Positions 15,360-23,573 of a DNA stretch of 27,776 nucleotides are shown here, in pieces. The notes beneath the pieces are model-generated. The model did no database searches and was not told the origin of the DNA. It saw only the letters and a program-made list of their open reading frames with translations. Made by a program: the position numbers and the translations under genes. The stretch's first letter is position 1. Each line of letters begins with the position of its first letter. The stretch is from an uncultured Collinsella sp. (GTDB lineage: Bacteria > Actinomycetota > Coriobacteriia > Coriobacteriales > Coriobacteriaceae), in contig UQZL01000029.1 of the NCBI GenBank assembly GCA_900545605.1, forward strand, positions 1-27,776. The letters run 5' to 3'.

Positions 15360-16487
15360 TTAACGTACGATGGTGGTGTCGGAAGTTAACGGAGCCTTGC
15401 CCAGCACCAAGATGTTCTCGGGCGTGCCGCGAAGCTCGGTGTTGGTGGGAACCACGTTGTTCTTGTCCAGAATGGCATTCTCGACGCGGGCACCGCTCTT
15501 GATGATGCAGCTCTGGTTGATGATCGAGTTGGTCACCGAAGCGCCCTCCTCGACCACTACGCCGCGCGACAGGATCGAGTTGCGCACGGTGCCCTTGATG
15601 ATGCAGCCGGCCGAGATAATCGAGTTGCAGGCGTGGCTACCGGTCGCATAGCGCGAAGGCGGCACGTCGTGAGCCTTGGTCAGGATCGGGCGCTCGGGAT
15701 CGAAGAGCTGGTCGGCGACGGTCTGGTCGAGCAGGTCCATGCTGCGGCGATACAGTGATTTCTCGCTAAATACGCCCACGACCTCGCCCTTGTACTCGTA
15801 GCTGCACACGTCGATGTTGCCAAAGTCGCCCTGGAGTGCCTCGAGCAGGTCAAGATAGTCGGCGGCCTGGTAGTGGTCGATAATCTCGAGCAGCGTCTCG
15901 CGGTTGACGATGCAGCAGTCCATGGAGGCGTTGTCGCCGTACACGACGCCGGCGCTCACGCCCGTCAGGCGGCCGTTCTCGTTAATCTCGAGCTTGGTCT
16001 CGTCATCAACATTGCGCGTAGCCTTGCAGTACACCACGGTCATCTGGGCGCCAGAGTTCTCGTGCGCCTCGATGATGGTGTTGAGGTCCATGTTAAAGAT
16101 GATGTTGGTGCCCATCATCACAACATAGGGCTTGTCCGAGCGCTGGAACAGCGTCTTGTTGGAGATGATGTCGCGCAGCAGGAAGCGCATGCCGCCCTTG
16201 GTGGTGCCATACGCATTGCCGGGCACCATGAACAGGCCGCCCTTCTTGCGGTCCAGGCCCCAGTCCTTGCCCGAGCCCACGTGGTCGATCAGCGAGCGGT
16301 AGTTGCCCGGCATGACGACGCCGACGGTCTTAATGCCGGCATTCATCATGTTGGACAGCGGGAAGTCGATCAGGCGGTAGCGGCCCAAAAACGGAACGGA
16401 CGCGATGGGGCGGTCCTTGAGCAGCACGCTGCCGTAGGACGAAGAGTAGTTAGCGGTGATATAACCGATGGCCTTGCGATTGATCAT
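15360..16487 (-). CDS. glgD: GlgD, regulatory-type subunit of ADP-glucose pyrophosphorylase
   Basis: Partner of GlgC in the two-subunit ADP-glucose pyrophosphorylase known from Bacillota. The 375-residue protein has the nucleotidyltransferase fold (RYRLIDFPLSN near 35-46) followed by a left-handed beta-helix of hexapeptide repeats (about 285-360). Where GlgC has the GGQGSRL nucleotide loop, GlgD reads ITANYSSSYGS, so the pyrophosphorylase signature is lost and catalysis by this subunit alone is unlikely. The ATG at 16487, four bases after the glgC stop with GGGGGA before it, is preferred to a longer in-frame start at 16526 that would overlap glgC. Translational coupling to glgC fits a fixed subunit ratio. 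Confidence 0.92.
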   Translation of the reverse strand: MINRKAIGYITANYSSSYGSVLLKDRPIASVPFLGRYRLIDFPLSNMMNAGIKTVGVVMPGNYRSLIDHVGSGKDWGLDRKKGGLFMVPGNAYGTTKGGMRFLLRDIISNKTLFQRSDKPYVVMMGTNIIFNMDLNTIIEAHENSGAQMTVVYCKATRNVDDETKLEINENGRLTGVSAGVVYGDNASMDCCIVNRETLLEIIDHYQAADYLDLLEALQGDFGNIDVCSYEYKGEVVGVFSEKSLYRRSMDLLDQTVADQLFDPERPILTKAHDVPPSRYATGSHACNSIISAGCIIKGTVRNSILSRGVVVEEGASVTNSIINQSCIIKSGARVENAILDKNNVVPTNTELRGTPENILVLGKAPLTSDTTIVR

Positions 16488-16491
16488 CGGA

Positions 16492-17640
16492 TCATTCCCC
16501 CTTCCCGATAACGACGTCATTTCCAACGACGGCCGTATCCTTGGTGGTATCGACAGAGCCGAGCTTCACGCCCTCTTCGACCGTGGAGTTCTCGCCCAAA
16601 ATAGCGCGGCAGATGTGCGCGCCGCTCTTAACGTGCGCACCCGGCAGCAGCACGGAGTCCTCGACCACGGCGCGCTCCTCGATGATGACATCGGTCGAAA
16701 GGATCGAGTGGCGAGCGGTGCCGTAGATCTTGCAGCCGTTGGAGACCAGGCAGTCGTCCAGGCGGCCGTCCGGGCCAATGTAGTGCGGCGGACGCGTGGT
16801 GATGTTGGACATGATGGGGAAGTGCTTGTCAAACAGATCGAACTCGGGGTTGTTGCCCAGCAGGTCCATCGAGGTCTCGTGGAAGCTGGCGATGGTGCCG
16901 ACGTCCTTCCAAAAGCCGTGGAACTCGTAGCTGTAAAGGCGCTTGTTCTCGCCGAGCAGCTTGGGGATGATGTCCTTGCCAAAGTCGTGGCTCGAGCGCT
17001 GGTCCAGAGCGTCCTCCTCGAGCGCCTCGATCAGCACGTCGGCCGAGAAGATGTAGATGCCCATGGACGCGAGGTTCGAATCGGGCTTCTCGGGCTTCTC
17101 GGTGAACTTGGTGATGCGGCCGTCCTCGGGGTCGGTCGTCAGGATGCCAAAGCGGCTGGCCTCTTCCCACGGCACGGGCATAACGCTCACCGTGAGGTCA
17201 GCGTTGTTCTCAATGTGCGTCTTGAGCATCTTGCGGTAGTCCATGCGATACAGGTGATCGCCCGAAAGAATCAGGACGTACTTGGGGTCGTTGGCCTTGA
17301 TGTAGTCGAGGTTCTGCGTGATGGCGTCTGCCGTACCCGCATACCAGGCGCCGCCGGTCTGCGTCTCGTACGGCGGCAGGATCGACACGCCGCCGTCGCG
17401 GCTGTCCAAATCCCACGCCTCGCCGGAGCCCACATAGGCATGTAGCAGGTAGGGGCGATACTGCGTCAGAACGCCCACCGTGTCGATGCCCGAGTTGGAG
17501 CAGTTGGAGAGCGAAAAGTCGATAATGCGGAACTTGCCACCAAAGCTAACCGCCGGCTTGGCGATCTTTTGGGTGAGTGCCCCCAATCGGCTGCCCTGTC
17601 CTCCTGCGAGGAGCATCGCGATGCATTCTTTCTTACTCAT
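16492..17640 (-). CDS. glgC: Glucose-1-phosphate adenylyltransferase GlgC
   Basis: Makes ADP-glucose and pyrophosphate from glucose-1-phosphate and ATP, the committed step of bacterial glycogen synthesis. The 382-residue protein has the intact nucleotide loop LAGGQGSRLG (11-20), FRIIDFSLSN, and SGDHLYRMDY around the metal-binding Asp; the C-terminal third is a hexapeptide beta-helix. AAGGAGA precedes the ATG. Length matches the GlgC of GlgC/GlgD heteromers. It lies 108 bases after glgP, across an 11-bp hairpin, and directly before glgD. Confidence 0.96.
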   Translation of the reverse strand: MSKKECIAMLLAGGQGSRLGALTQKIAKPAVSFGGKFRIIDFSLSNCSNSGIDTVGVLTQYRPYLLHAYVGSGEAWDLDSRDGGVSILPPYETQTGGAWYAGTADAITQNLDYIKANDPKYVLILSGDHLYRMDYRKMLKTHIENNADLTVSVMPVPWEEASRFGILTTDPEDGRITKFTEKPEKPDSNLASMGIYIFSADVLIEALEEDALDQRSSHDFGKDIIPKLLGENKRLYSYEFHGFWKDVGTIASFHETSMDLLGNNPEFDLFDKHFPIMSNITTRPPHYIGPDGRLDDCLVSNGCKIYGTARHSILSTDVIIEERAVVEDSVLLPGAHVKSGAHICRAILGENSTVEEGVKLGSVDTTKDTAVVGNDVVIGKGE

Positions 17641-17679
17641 CGATTTCTCCTTCTGTCATCGATGTTTCTAACCCATTAG

Positions 17680-17710
17680 CGGTGGGCGCGGCGCCTGGTC
17701 GCGCCCACCG
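17680..17710 (-). other. Intercistronic hairpin between glgP and glgC
   Basis: A perfect, very GC-rich 11-bp stem (17680-17690 with 17700-17710, loop of nine) lies between the glgP stop and the glgC start. No T-tract follows on the minus strand (ctaatggg), suggesting mRNA stabilisation or partial termination. Confidence 0.6.
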
Positions 17711-17748
17711 AATAATGCCGTGCGGCAAAGGGAGCTCGCGCGCCTTCT

Positions 17749-20175
17749 TTACGCGTGCCAGATCTCGTCGCGGTACTCGCGAATGGTGCGGTCGCTCGAG
17801 AACCAGCCGCTCGAGGCGGTGTTGAGCAGGGCCTTGCGGTTCCAGGTCTCCTGGTCGCCGTAGCTGCCGGTGAGCTTCTCCCATGCATCCACGTAGCTGC
17901 GGAAGTCCGCCATGACCAGGTCGGGGTCGTTGCTGTTCATGAGCTCGTTGTAGATGCTCTCGAAGTTGCCCGAAAGACCCGCAAAGGTGTTGTCCTTGAG
18001 CTCGTCCATCACGCGGCCCAGACGCTCGCGATCGTTGTTGAGGGTATCCCACGCAAAGTAGCTGTTGGATGCCCAGAGCTGCTCGACCTCGGGGGCGGTC
18101 AGGCCAAAGATGGCCTCGTTCTCGCGTCCGGCCAGATCGGCGATCTCGATGTTGGCGCCGTCGAGGGTGCCCAGCGTAATGGCGCCGTTCATCATGAGTT
18201 TCATGTTGGACGTGCCCGAGGCCTCCTTGCCGGCCGTGGAGATCTGCTCCGAGATCTCGGCGGCGGGGTAGATGAGCTGGGCGTTGCTCACGCGGAAGTT
18301 GGGGATAAAGCAGACCTTCATGACCTCGTTCACGCGGGCGTCGTTGTTGATGATGTCGGCCACGGAGTTAATAAGGCGGATGGTCTCCTTGGCAAAGGTG
18401 TAGCTCGAGGCAGCCTTGCCGCTAAAGATGAAGGTCGTCGGCGTCACGTGGAAGTTGGGATCGGCGATGCGACGGTTGTAGATGTCCATCACCTTCATGA
18501 TGTTCATGAGCTGGCGCTTGTAGGCGTGGAAGCGCTTCACCTGAACGTCGAAGACGGTGTTGGGGTCGATGACCAGACCGGTCTCGGCCTTAACGTAGGC
18601 GGCCAGGCGCTCCTTGTTGGCGCGCTTGGAGGCACCCACGGCCTTCAGGAATTCGGTGTCGTCCTTAAACTCCTTGAGTTTCTCCAGCTCAAGGGCGTCC
18701 TTGAGCCAGCCATCGCCAATGGCCTCGGTCACGAGCTTGGCGTAGGTGGGGTTGGCCTCGGCAAAGAAGCGACGGTGCGAGATGCCATTGGTCTTGTTGT
18801 TGAACTTCTCGGGCGTCAGGGCATAGAAGTCCTTGAGCACGATGTTCTTGATGATGTCGGAGTGGATCTTGGCTACGCCGTTGACGCTGTGGCTGCAGAT
18901 CACGGACAGGTTGGCCATGCGAATCTCGCCGTCCCACAGGATGGCGGTCTGACGCAGACGCTCCTGCCAGCCCTCCTGCGTGGTGTCGAACGACTCGTGC
19001 CAGCGACGGCTGATCTCGTCGATGATCTGGTACACGCGGGGGAGGAGCTTGGAGAACGTGCCGATGGGCCACTTCTCCAGAGCCTCGGGCAGGATGGTGT
19101 GGTTGGTATAGCTAACGACCCGCGTCACGATGTTCCAGGCGTCATCCCACTCGAGCTTCTTCTCGTCGATGAGGATACGCATGAGCTCGGGGCCGCACAT
19201 GGCGGGGTGCGTGTCGTTGGTATGGATGGCCACAAACTGCGGCAGCAGCTCCCAGTTCTCGCCATGCTCCTTCTCAAAGGTGTCAAGCAGGCTGTAGATG
19301 CCGGCCGAGACAAACAGGTACTCCTGCTTCAGGCGCAGCAGACGGCCGTGCTCGCCGGCGTCGTTGGGGTAGAGGATGGCGCTGATGGCCTCGGCCTCGG
19401 CGCGCTCGGCGTCGGCAAGGGCATAGTCGCCGCGGTTAAAGGCCTCCAGATCGAAGTGCTCCTCGACCGGCTCGGCGGCCCAGACGCGCAGCTTGTTGAC
19501 GGTCTCGCCGGCATAGCCCACAACGGGGATGTCATAAGGAACGGCCAGGATGTCCTGCGTATCCACCGTGCGGTAGAACGTGCGGCCGTTCTCCTCAAAG
19601 CCCTCAACGCGGCCACCAAACTTGATCGTTACGGCCTTGTCCTGACGACGAACTTCCCAGGGATAGCCGTGGGTGAGCCACTCGTCGGTGGCCTCGACTT
19701 GGCTGCCGTTGACGATCTCCTGTTTAAACAGGCCGTAGCGGTAGCGCATGCCGTTGCCGTAGCCGGCAATGCCCTCGGCTGCCATGGAGTCCAGGAAGCA
19801 CGCTGCAAGACGGCCTAGGCCACCGTTGCCCAGAGCCGGATCGGGCTCCTGGTTCTCGATGACGGACAGGTCAAACCCCATGTCGTCGAGCGCCTCGGCC
19901 ACCATGTCGCGCACGCCAAAGTTGAGTAGGTAGTTGTCGAGCAGGCGGCCGATCAAAAACTCAATCGAGAAGTAGTACACGCGCTTTTTGCCCTCGGCGG
20001 TGGCGCGGGCGTCACTCTTGGTGGCAACGGTGCGTGCCTTCTCGGCCACGAGCTTGGCCAGGGCGTTAAAGCGGTCGAGGTCGCTGGCGGCCTCGACGCT
20101 CTTGCCGCTAATGCTCATGACGGCGTCGCGATAGAGCTCGGTAAACTCCTGCTTGTTGTCGAAGATCTTATTCAT
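17749..20175 (-). CDS. glgP: Glycogen phosphorylase GlgP
   Basis: Phosphorolytic release of glucose-1-phosphate from glycogen or maltodextrin chain ends; GT35 family, pyridoxal-phosphate dependent. The 808-residue protein matches the usual length. It has the N-terminal DPALGNGGLGRLAACF segment (112-127) and the PLP-lysine signature EASGTSNMKLMMNG with K659. AAAGGA precedes the ATG. It lies between glgB and glgC, placing breakdown in the same transcript as synthesis. Phosphorylase is expected to stop four glucoses from a branch, so the GH13-GH77 enzyme in the same cluster is the natural partner. Confidence 0.96.
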   Translation of the reverse strand: MNKIFDNKQEFTELYRDAVMSISGKSVEAASDLDRFNALAKLVAEKARTVATKSDARATAEGKKRVYYFSIEFLIGRLLDNYLLNFGVRDMVAEALDDMGFDLSVIENQEPDPALGNGGLGRLAACFLDSMAAEGIAGYGNGMRYRYGLFKQEIVNGSQVEATDEWLTHGYPWEVRRQDKAVTIKFGGRVEGFEENGRTFYRTVDTQDILAVPYDIPVVGYAGETVNKLRVWAAEPVEEHFDLEAFNRGDYALADAERAEAEAISAILYPNDAGEHGRLLRLKQEYLFVSAGIYSLLDTFEKEHGENWELLPQFVAIHTNDTHPAMCGPELMRILIDEKKLEWDDAWNIVTRVVSYTNHTILPEALEKWPIGTFSKLLPRVYQIIDEISRRWHESFDTTQEGWQERLRQTAILWDGEIRMANLSVICSHSVNGVAKIHSDIIKNIVLKDFYALTPEKFNNKTNGISHRRFFAEANPTYAKLVTEAIGDGWLKDALELEKLKEFKDDTEFLKAVGASKRANKERLAAYVKAETGLVIDPNTVFDVQVKRFHAYKRQLMNIMKVMDIYNRRIADPNFHVTPTTFIFSGKAASSYTFAKETIRLINSVADIINNDARVNEVMKVCFIPNFRVSNAQLIYPAAEISEQISTAGKEASGTSNMKLMMNGAITLGTLDGANIEIADLAGRENEAIFGLTAPEVEQLWASNSYFAWDTLNNDRERLGRVMDELKDNTFAGLSGNFESIYNELMNSNDPDLVMADFRSYVDAWEKLTGSYGDQETWNRKALLNTASSGWFSSDRTIREYRDEIWHA

Positions 20176-20229
20176 ACGTTCCTTTCCCCCGGGGATGTTT
20201 CTCCCGGAACGGTTATGACTTGTATCCTA

Positions 20230-20244
20230 CGCCCCGTCGGGGCG
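20230..20244 (-). other. Small GC hairpin between glgB and glgP
   Basis: A 6-bp GC stem (20230-20235 with 20239-20244, loop gtc) lies in the 94-base gap after glgB. There is no T-tract on either strand, so termination is doubtful. A 12-base palindrome (ttacagctgtaa, 20250-20261) sits next to it. Confidence 0.35.
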
Positions 20245-20269
20245 GGTAATTACAGCTGTAACGGCATTG

Positions 20270-22528
20270 TTACGCATCCTTGGCAGACGGCTTAACAGAA
20301 GCAGACTTTGCCTTGGTAGCGCCCTTTTTGGCAGCCGGCTTCTTGGTCGCGGTAGCCTTAGCAGCGGGCTTTGCGGAAGACTTGGCCTTGGTCGTCGTGG
20401 CCTTCGCCTTGGCCGGCGCCTTCTTAGCGGCCGCGGCTTTGGGCTTCACCGAGGACGTGCGCTTGCGCGTAGCCTTCTTGGGAGCCTCAACTACCGGCGG
20501 CTTGTAGCTGCTGGGACCGCGGCGCTTAAGCACCACGCCAGCCAGGCCGGGCACCTTAATCTCAATGGAGTCCATCTGCCCGTTCCAGGGATAGGGTTCG
20601 CTCGAGCAGGTGTAGGGCTCATCGCCGGCATAGCCGCTGCCGCCAAACTCGGGGCGGTCGGAATCAAAGATGACCTCCCAATCACCCTCGCGCGGCACGC
20701 CCACGCGGAAGCTCTCGTAGCTTGCCGGATCAAAATTGATCAGGATCACCAGGTCGTCATCGACCTCCTCGCCCTGGCGCACAAAGCTCACGATGGACTG
20801 CTTGGAGTTGTCCGCATCGATCCAGGTAAAGCCGTCGTCGGTGTAGCCGCGCTCGTACAGGGCGGGCTCGGCGGTGTACAGGTGGTTGAGCGCCTTGATA
20901 AACGCCTGATGATGACGGTGGGTCTCGTACTCCTCGGTCAGGAACCACTGGATGGACTCGTAGTAGCGCCACTCAATAAACTGCCCGATCTCGTTTCCCA
21001 TAAAGTTGAGCTTGGCGCCAGGGTGCGTCATTTGGTAGAAAGCCAGCGTGCGCAGGCCGGCAAACTGGCGCCACCAGTCGCCCGGCATGCGGCCGATCAG
21101 CGAGCGCTTGCCGTGCACGACCTCGTCGTGGCTCAGCGGGCAAATGAAGTTCTCGGTAAAGGCGTACATGATGGAGAACGTGAGCAGCCCGTGGTTGCCG
21201 GGGCGCCACGGAAAATCGGTCTGCATGTAGTGCAGGGTGTCGTTCATCCAGCCCATGTCCCACTTGTAGTGGAAGCCCAGGCCGCCGTCCTGCGGCGGAT
21301 AGGTCACGAGCGGCCACGCGGTGGACTCCTCGGCCATCATCATTACGTCGGGGTAGTGCGCCTCCACGGCGCAGTTGACCTGGCGGATAAACGCGCTGGC
21401 GTCCAGGTCCTCTTCGGTTCCGTACTTGTTGAACTTCTTTTGGCCCGGATCGTCGATGCCAAAGTTGAGGTACAGCATGCTGGACACGCCGTCCATGCGA
21501 ATGCCGTCAACGTGGAAGTTTTCGAGCCAGTACAGCGCGTTGGAGACCAGGAAGGAGCGGACCTCGCCGCGGGCGAAGTCAAACTTATGCGTGCCCCAAT
21601 TGGGGTGAATCTCGTGCTCAAACAGCATGTGGCCGTTAAAGGTGGCAAGGCCGTGGGAGTCGGCGCAAAAACCGCCGGGAACCCAGTCCATGATCACGCC
21701 GATGCCAGCCTCGTGGCACGCATCGATAAAGTGCATGAGCTGCTGCGGGTCGCCATAGCGCGACGTGGCGGCATAGTAGCCGGTCGTCTGGTATCCCCAG
21801 GAGCCATCGAAGGGATGCTCCATAAGCGGCATGACCTCGATATGCGTGTAGCCCATATCGCGCACGTAGTCCACGAGCTCCACAGACAGGTCGTCGTAGG
21901 TGTAAAACACGCCGCGCTGCGCGGGGAAGGGATCCATGGGGCCGGGGTAGTTGCCGTACTCGTCCGGCTCGCCCTGCGGCTCATCGCCGTGGCGCTTCCA
22001 CGATCCGATATGCACCTCGTAGATGTTAAGGGGCTGTGACATGTGGTTGTGGCCGGCACGGCGCTTGAGCCACGCGGCATCGTTCCACTTGTAGCCATCG
22101 AGGGTCCACAGCACGCTGGCGGTACCCGGAGGGCACTCGGCCTTAAAGGCATACGGATCGGCCTTATAGAGCTTCTCGCCCTCGTTGGTCTCGATGAGAT
22201 ATTTATAGAGCTGGCCCTGCTCGGCGCCAGGAATAAAGCCTTCCCAGATAGCGCTCGTATGCACGGGCACCAGAGGGTTGGCTTCCTCATCCCAGTCGTT
22301 AAATTCGCCAATGACATGCACGCTCTTTACATCGGGCGCCCAAACGCAAAAGCGCCAGCCGCGCGTACGGTTCTGCGTGTCGGGGTGCGCGCCCATCTTT
22401 TCCCAGCTGCGCTCCCACGTGCCGATGCCAAATAGATAGACATCGTCCTTGGTGAGCTCCGGTGCGTGCGGGGCGGCTTTACGGGTTGCGGGCTTTTTAG
22501 CCGTTGGCTTTAGCTTTGTATCGCTCAC
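20270..22528 (-). CDS. glgB: 1,4-alpha-glucan branching enzyme GlgB with basic extensions
   Basis: Cuts alpha-1,4 chains and reattaches them as alpha-1,6 branches. The protein is 752 residues from the GTG at 22528. A short Lys-rich lead (5-18) precedes a CBM48 domain (about 55-140), then the GH13 barrel with D346 (GIRMDG), E400 (MMAEEST) and D468 (PLSHDEVVHGK), and an all-beta C domain to about 668. Residues 671-752 are an Ala/Lys/Thr-rich tail with almost no acidic residues. In-frame ATGs at 22543 and 22540 and a longer start at 22588 exist, but only the GTG has a plausible Shine-Dalgarno (GGGAT) at the right distance; start confidence is moderate. First gene of the glg cluster, divergent from the HAD gene. 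Confidence 0.95.
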   Translation of the reverse strand: MSDTKLKPTAKKPATRKAAPHAPELTKDDVYLFGIGTWERSWEKMGAHPDTQNRTRGWRFCVWAPDVKSVHVIGEFNDWDEEANPLVPVHTSAIWEGFIPGAEQGQLYKYLIETNEGEKLYKADPYAFKAECPPGTASVLWTLDGYKWNDAAWLKRRAGHNHMSQPLNIYEVHIGSWKRHGDEPQGEPDEYGNYPGPMDPFPAQRGVFYTYDDLSVELVDYVRDMGYTHIEVMPLMEHPFDGSWGYQTTGYYAATSRYGDPQQLMHFIDACHEAGIGVIMDWVPGGFCADSHGLATFNGHMLFEHEIHPNWGTHKFDFARGEVRSFLVSNALYWLENFHVDGIRMDGVSSMLYLNFGIDDPGQKKFNKYGTEEDLDASAFIRQVNCAVEAHYPDVMMMAEESTAWPLVTYPPQDGGLGFHYKWDMGWMNDTLHYMQTDFPWRPGNHGLLTFSIMYAFTENFICPLSHDEVVHGKRSLIGRMPGDWWRQFAGLRTLAFYQMTHPGAKLNFMGNEIGQFIEWRYYESIQWFLTEEYETHRHHQAFIKALNHLYTAEPALYERGYTDDGFTWIDADNSKQSIVSFVRQGEEVDDDLVILINFDPASYESFRVGVPREGDWEVIFDSDRPEFGGSGYAGDEPYTCSSEPYPWNGQMDSIEIKVPGLAGVVLKRRGPSSYKPPVVEAPKKATRKRTSSVKPKAAAAKKAPAKAKATTTKAKSSAKPAAKATATKKPAAKKGATKAKSASVKPSAKDA

Positions 22529-22628
22529 GTTTGATCCCATCATGACGCGGCAGCGTGTTGCCTTGGTGACTAGATGCGAAAGGTCCAAGGCTGCACGAAT
22601 CGAAGGGACGGCGATAGTTCTATGATTC

Positions 22629-22654
22629 GTTCCACCTCGCGTGCTCGGTGGAAC
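22629..22654. other. Hairpin in the glgB leader
   Basis: An 8-bp inverted repeat (22629-22636 with 22647-22654, ten bases between) lies about 100 bases before the glgB start. It could be a leader hairpin or a protein-binding site; no T-tract adjoins it. Confidence 0.35.
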
Positions 22655-22764
22655 TTTCGGCAGAAACTACGATAACACCTGTACGTTACTTTTATGAAGG
22701 AAAGTGGTTTTAGGGCGGCGTTTAATCGGTAAGCGCCATGTTTAGACCACTGGCAGAATTGCCG

Positions 22765-22852
22765 TGGTAAAACTCTTGACAGTTTTACCAATTAGGGTTT
22801 CTAAATTGTTAGTCAGACGTTTGGTAAAACGTTTTTAGCAGGATGTTTACCA
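22765..22852. promoter_or_regulatory. Promoter with four GTTTTACCA-type operator sites
   Basis: TGGTAAAAC at 22765-22773 and its exact inverse GTTTTACCA at 22782-22790 flank TTGACA (22776-22781), a perfect -35 hexamer. TCTAAA at 22800-22805 is a possible -10 at spacing 18. A third copy (22822-22830, inside ACGTTTGGTAAAACGT with 6-bp inverted ends) and a fourth (GTTTACCA, 22845-22852) lie downstream of the -10. A repressor bound here would cover the plus-strand promoter and could also affect divergent glgB. The regulator is not in this window. Confidence 0.65.
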
Positions 22853-22874
22853 TTTGACATCGAAAGGTTCGTTT

Positions 22875-23564
22875 ATGTCCCAGACCGCCGCCCCCAACGT
22901 TGCTTTTATTTTCGATTGCGACGGCACACTGGTTAATAGCACCCCCGTTTGGGCCTATGCCCAGCCCGAGTTATTGCACCGCCACGGGGTTGACGTTACA
23001 CCCGAGGACTTTGCCAATTTTGGCCCCTTGTCGCTGGAGGACGAGTGCCAGGCATACCACGATCTGTGGGGTGTTAAGGAAGAAGGCCCCGAGCTGTATG
23101 AGGAGCTGTGCGGCATTTTGCTTGAGGGATACTCGAAGGTCGCACCGATTGCCGGATTGCTGCCGTTTTTGCAGCAGGCCCAGAAGGCCGGTATAGCCAT
23201 GTGCGTGGCAACCTCCACGACGGCCCATTTGGTGCAGGCCGCGCTAGATGGCTCCGGTGTGGCGCCGTACATGGACTTTATTACCACCACGGGCGAGGCG
23301 GGTCGCTCCAAGCACTTCCCTGATATTTACGAGCTGGCGTTGCGCCGTTTGGAGGAGCGCCACGGACATGCGTTTGATACTGCCTGGGTTTTTGAGGACG
23401 CTGCATTTGGCCTGAAGAGTTCTGGTACCGCCGGCTTTAAGCGCGTTGGCATTTATGACCCGCTGGGGCACACGAATCGCGATGACGTTCGCAACAACTG
23501 CGAGTTTTTCATCGACAGTTATGAAGAGCTGTGTCTGAATCGCATTCTTGAGTTTGAGGGCTAG
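22875..23564 (+). CDS. HAD-superfamily phosphatase, beta-phosphoglucomutase-like
   Basis: A 229-residue HAD subfamily IA protein. Motif I is DCDGTL (D14 nucleophile, D16 acid/base), motif II VATST, a Lys in the GRSKHFPDIY segment, and motif III FEDAAFGLKS. The helical cap between motifs I and II is of the phosphoglycolate phosphatase/beta-PGM type. Probable substrate is a phosphorylated sugar or small metabolite; the exact one is not readable from sequence. The ATG at 22875 has AAAGG upstream; a longer TTG frame at 22854 is rejected. It is driven from the operator-rich promoter opposite glgB, which hints at a link to alpha-glucan use. Confidence 0.85.
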   Translation: MSQTAAPNVAFIFDCDGTLVNSTPVWAYAQPELLHRHGVDVTPEDFANFGPLSLEDECQAYHDLWGVKEEGPELYEELCGILLEGYSKVAPIAGLLPFLQQAQKAGIAMCVATSTTAHLVQAALDGSGVAPYMDFITTTGEAGRSKHFPDIYELALRRLEERHGHAFDTAWVFEDAAFGLKSSGTAGFKRVGIYDPLGHTNRDDVRNNCEFFIDSYEELCLNRILEFEG

Positions 23565-23573
23565 GCGAGGGCT

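Noticed and set aside
17755..19818. 687-codon plus-strand open frame opposite glgP
   Set aside because: Antisense shadow of glgP, whose catalytic motifs are complete.
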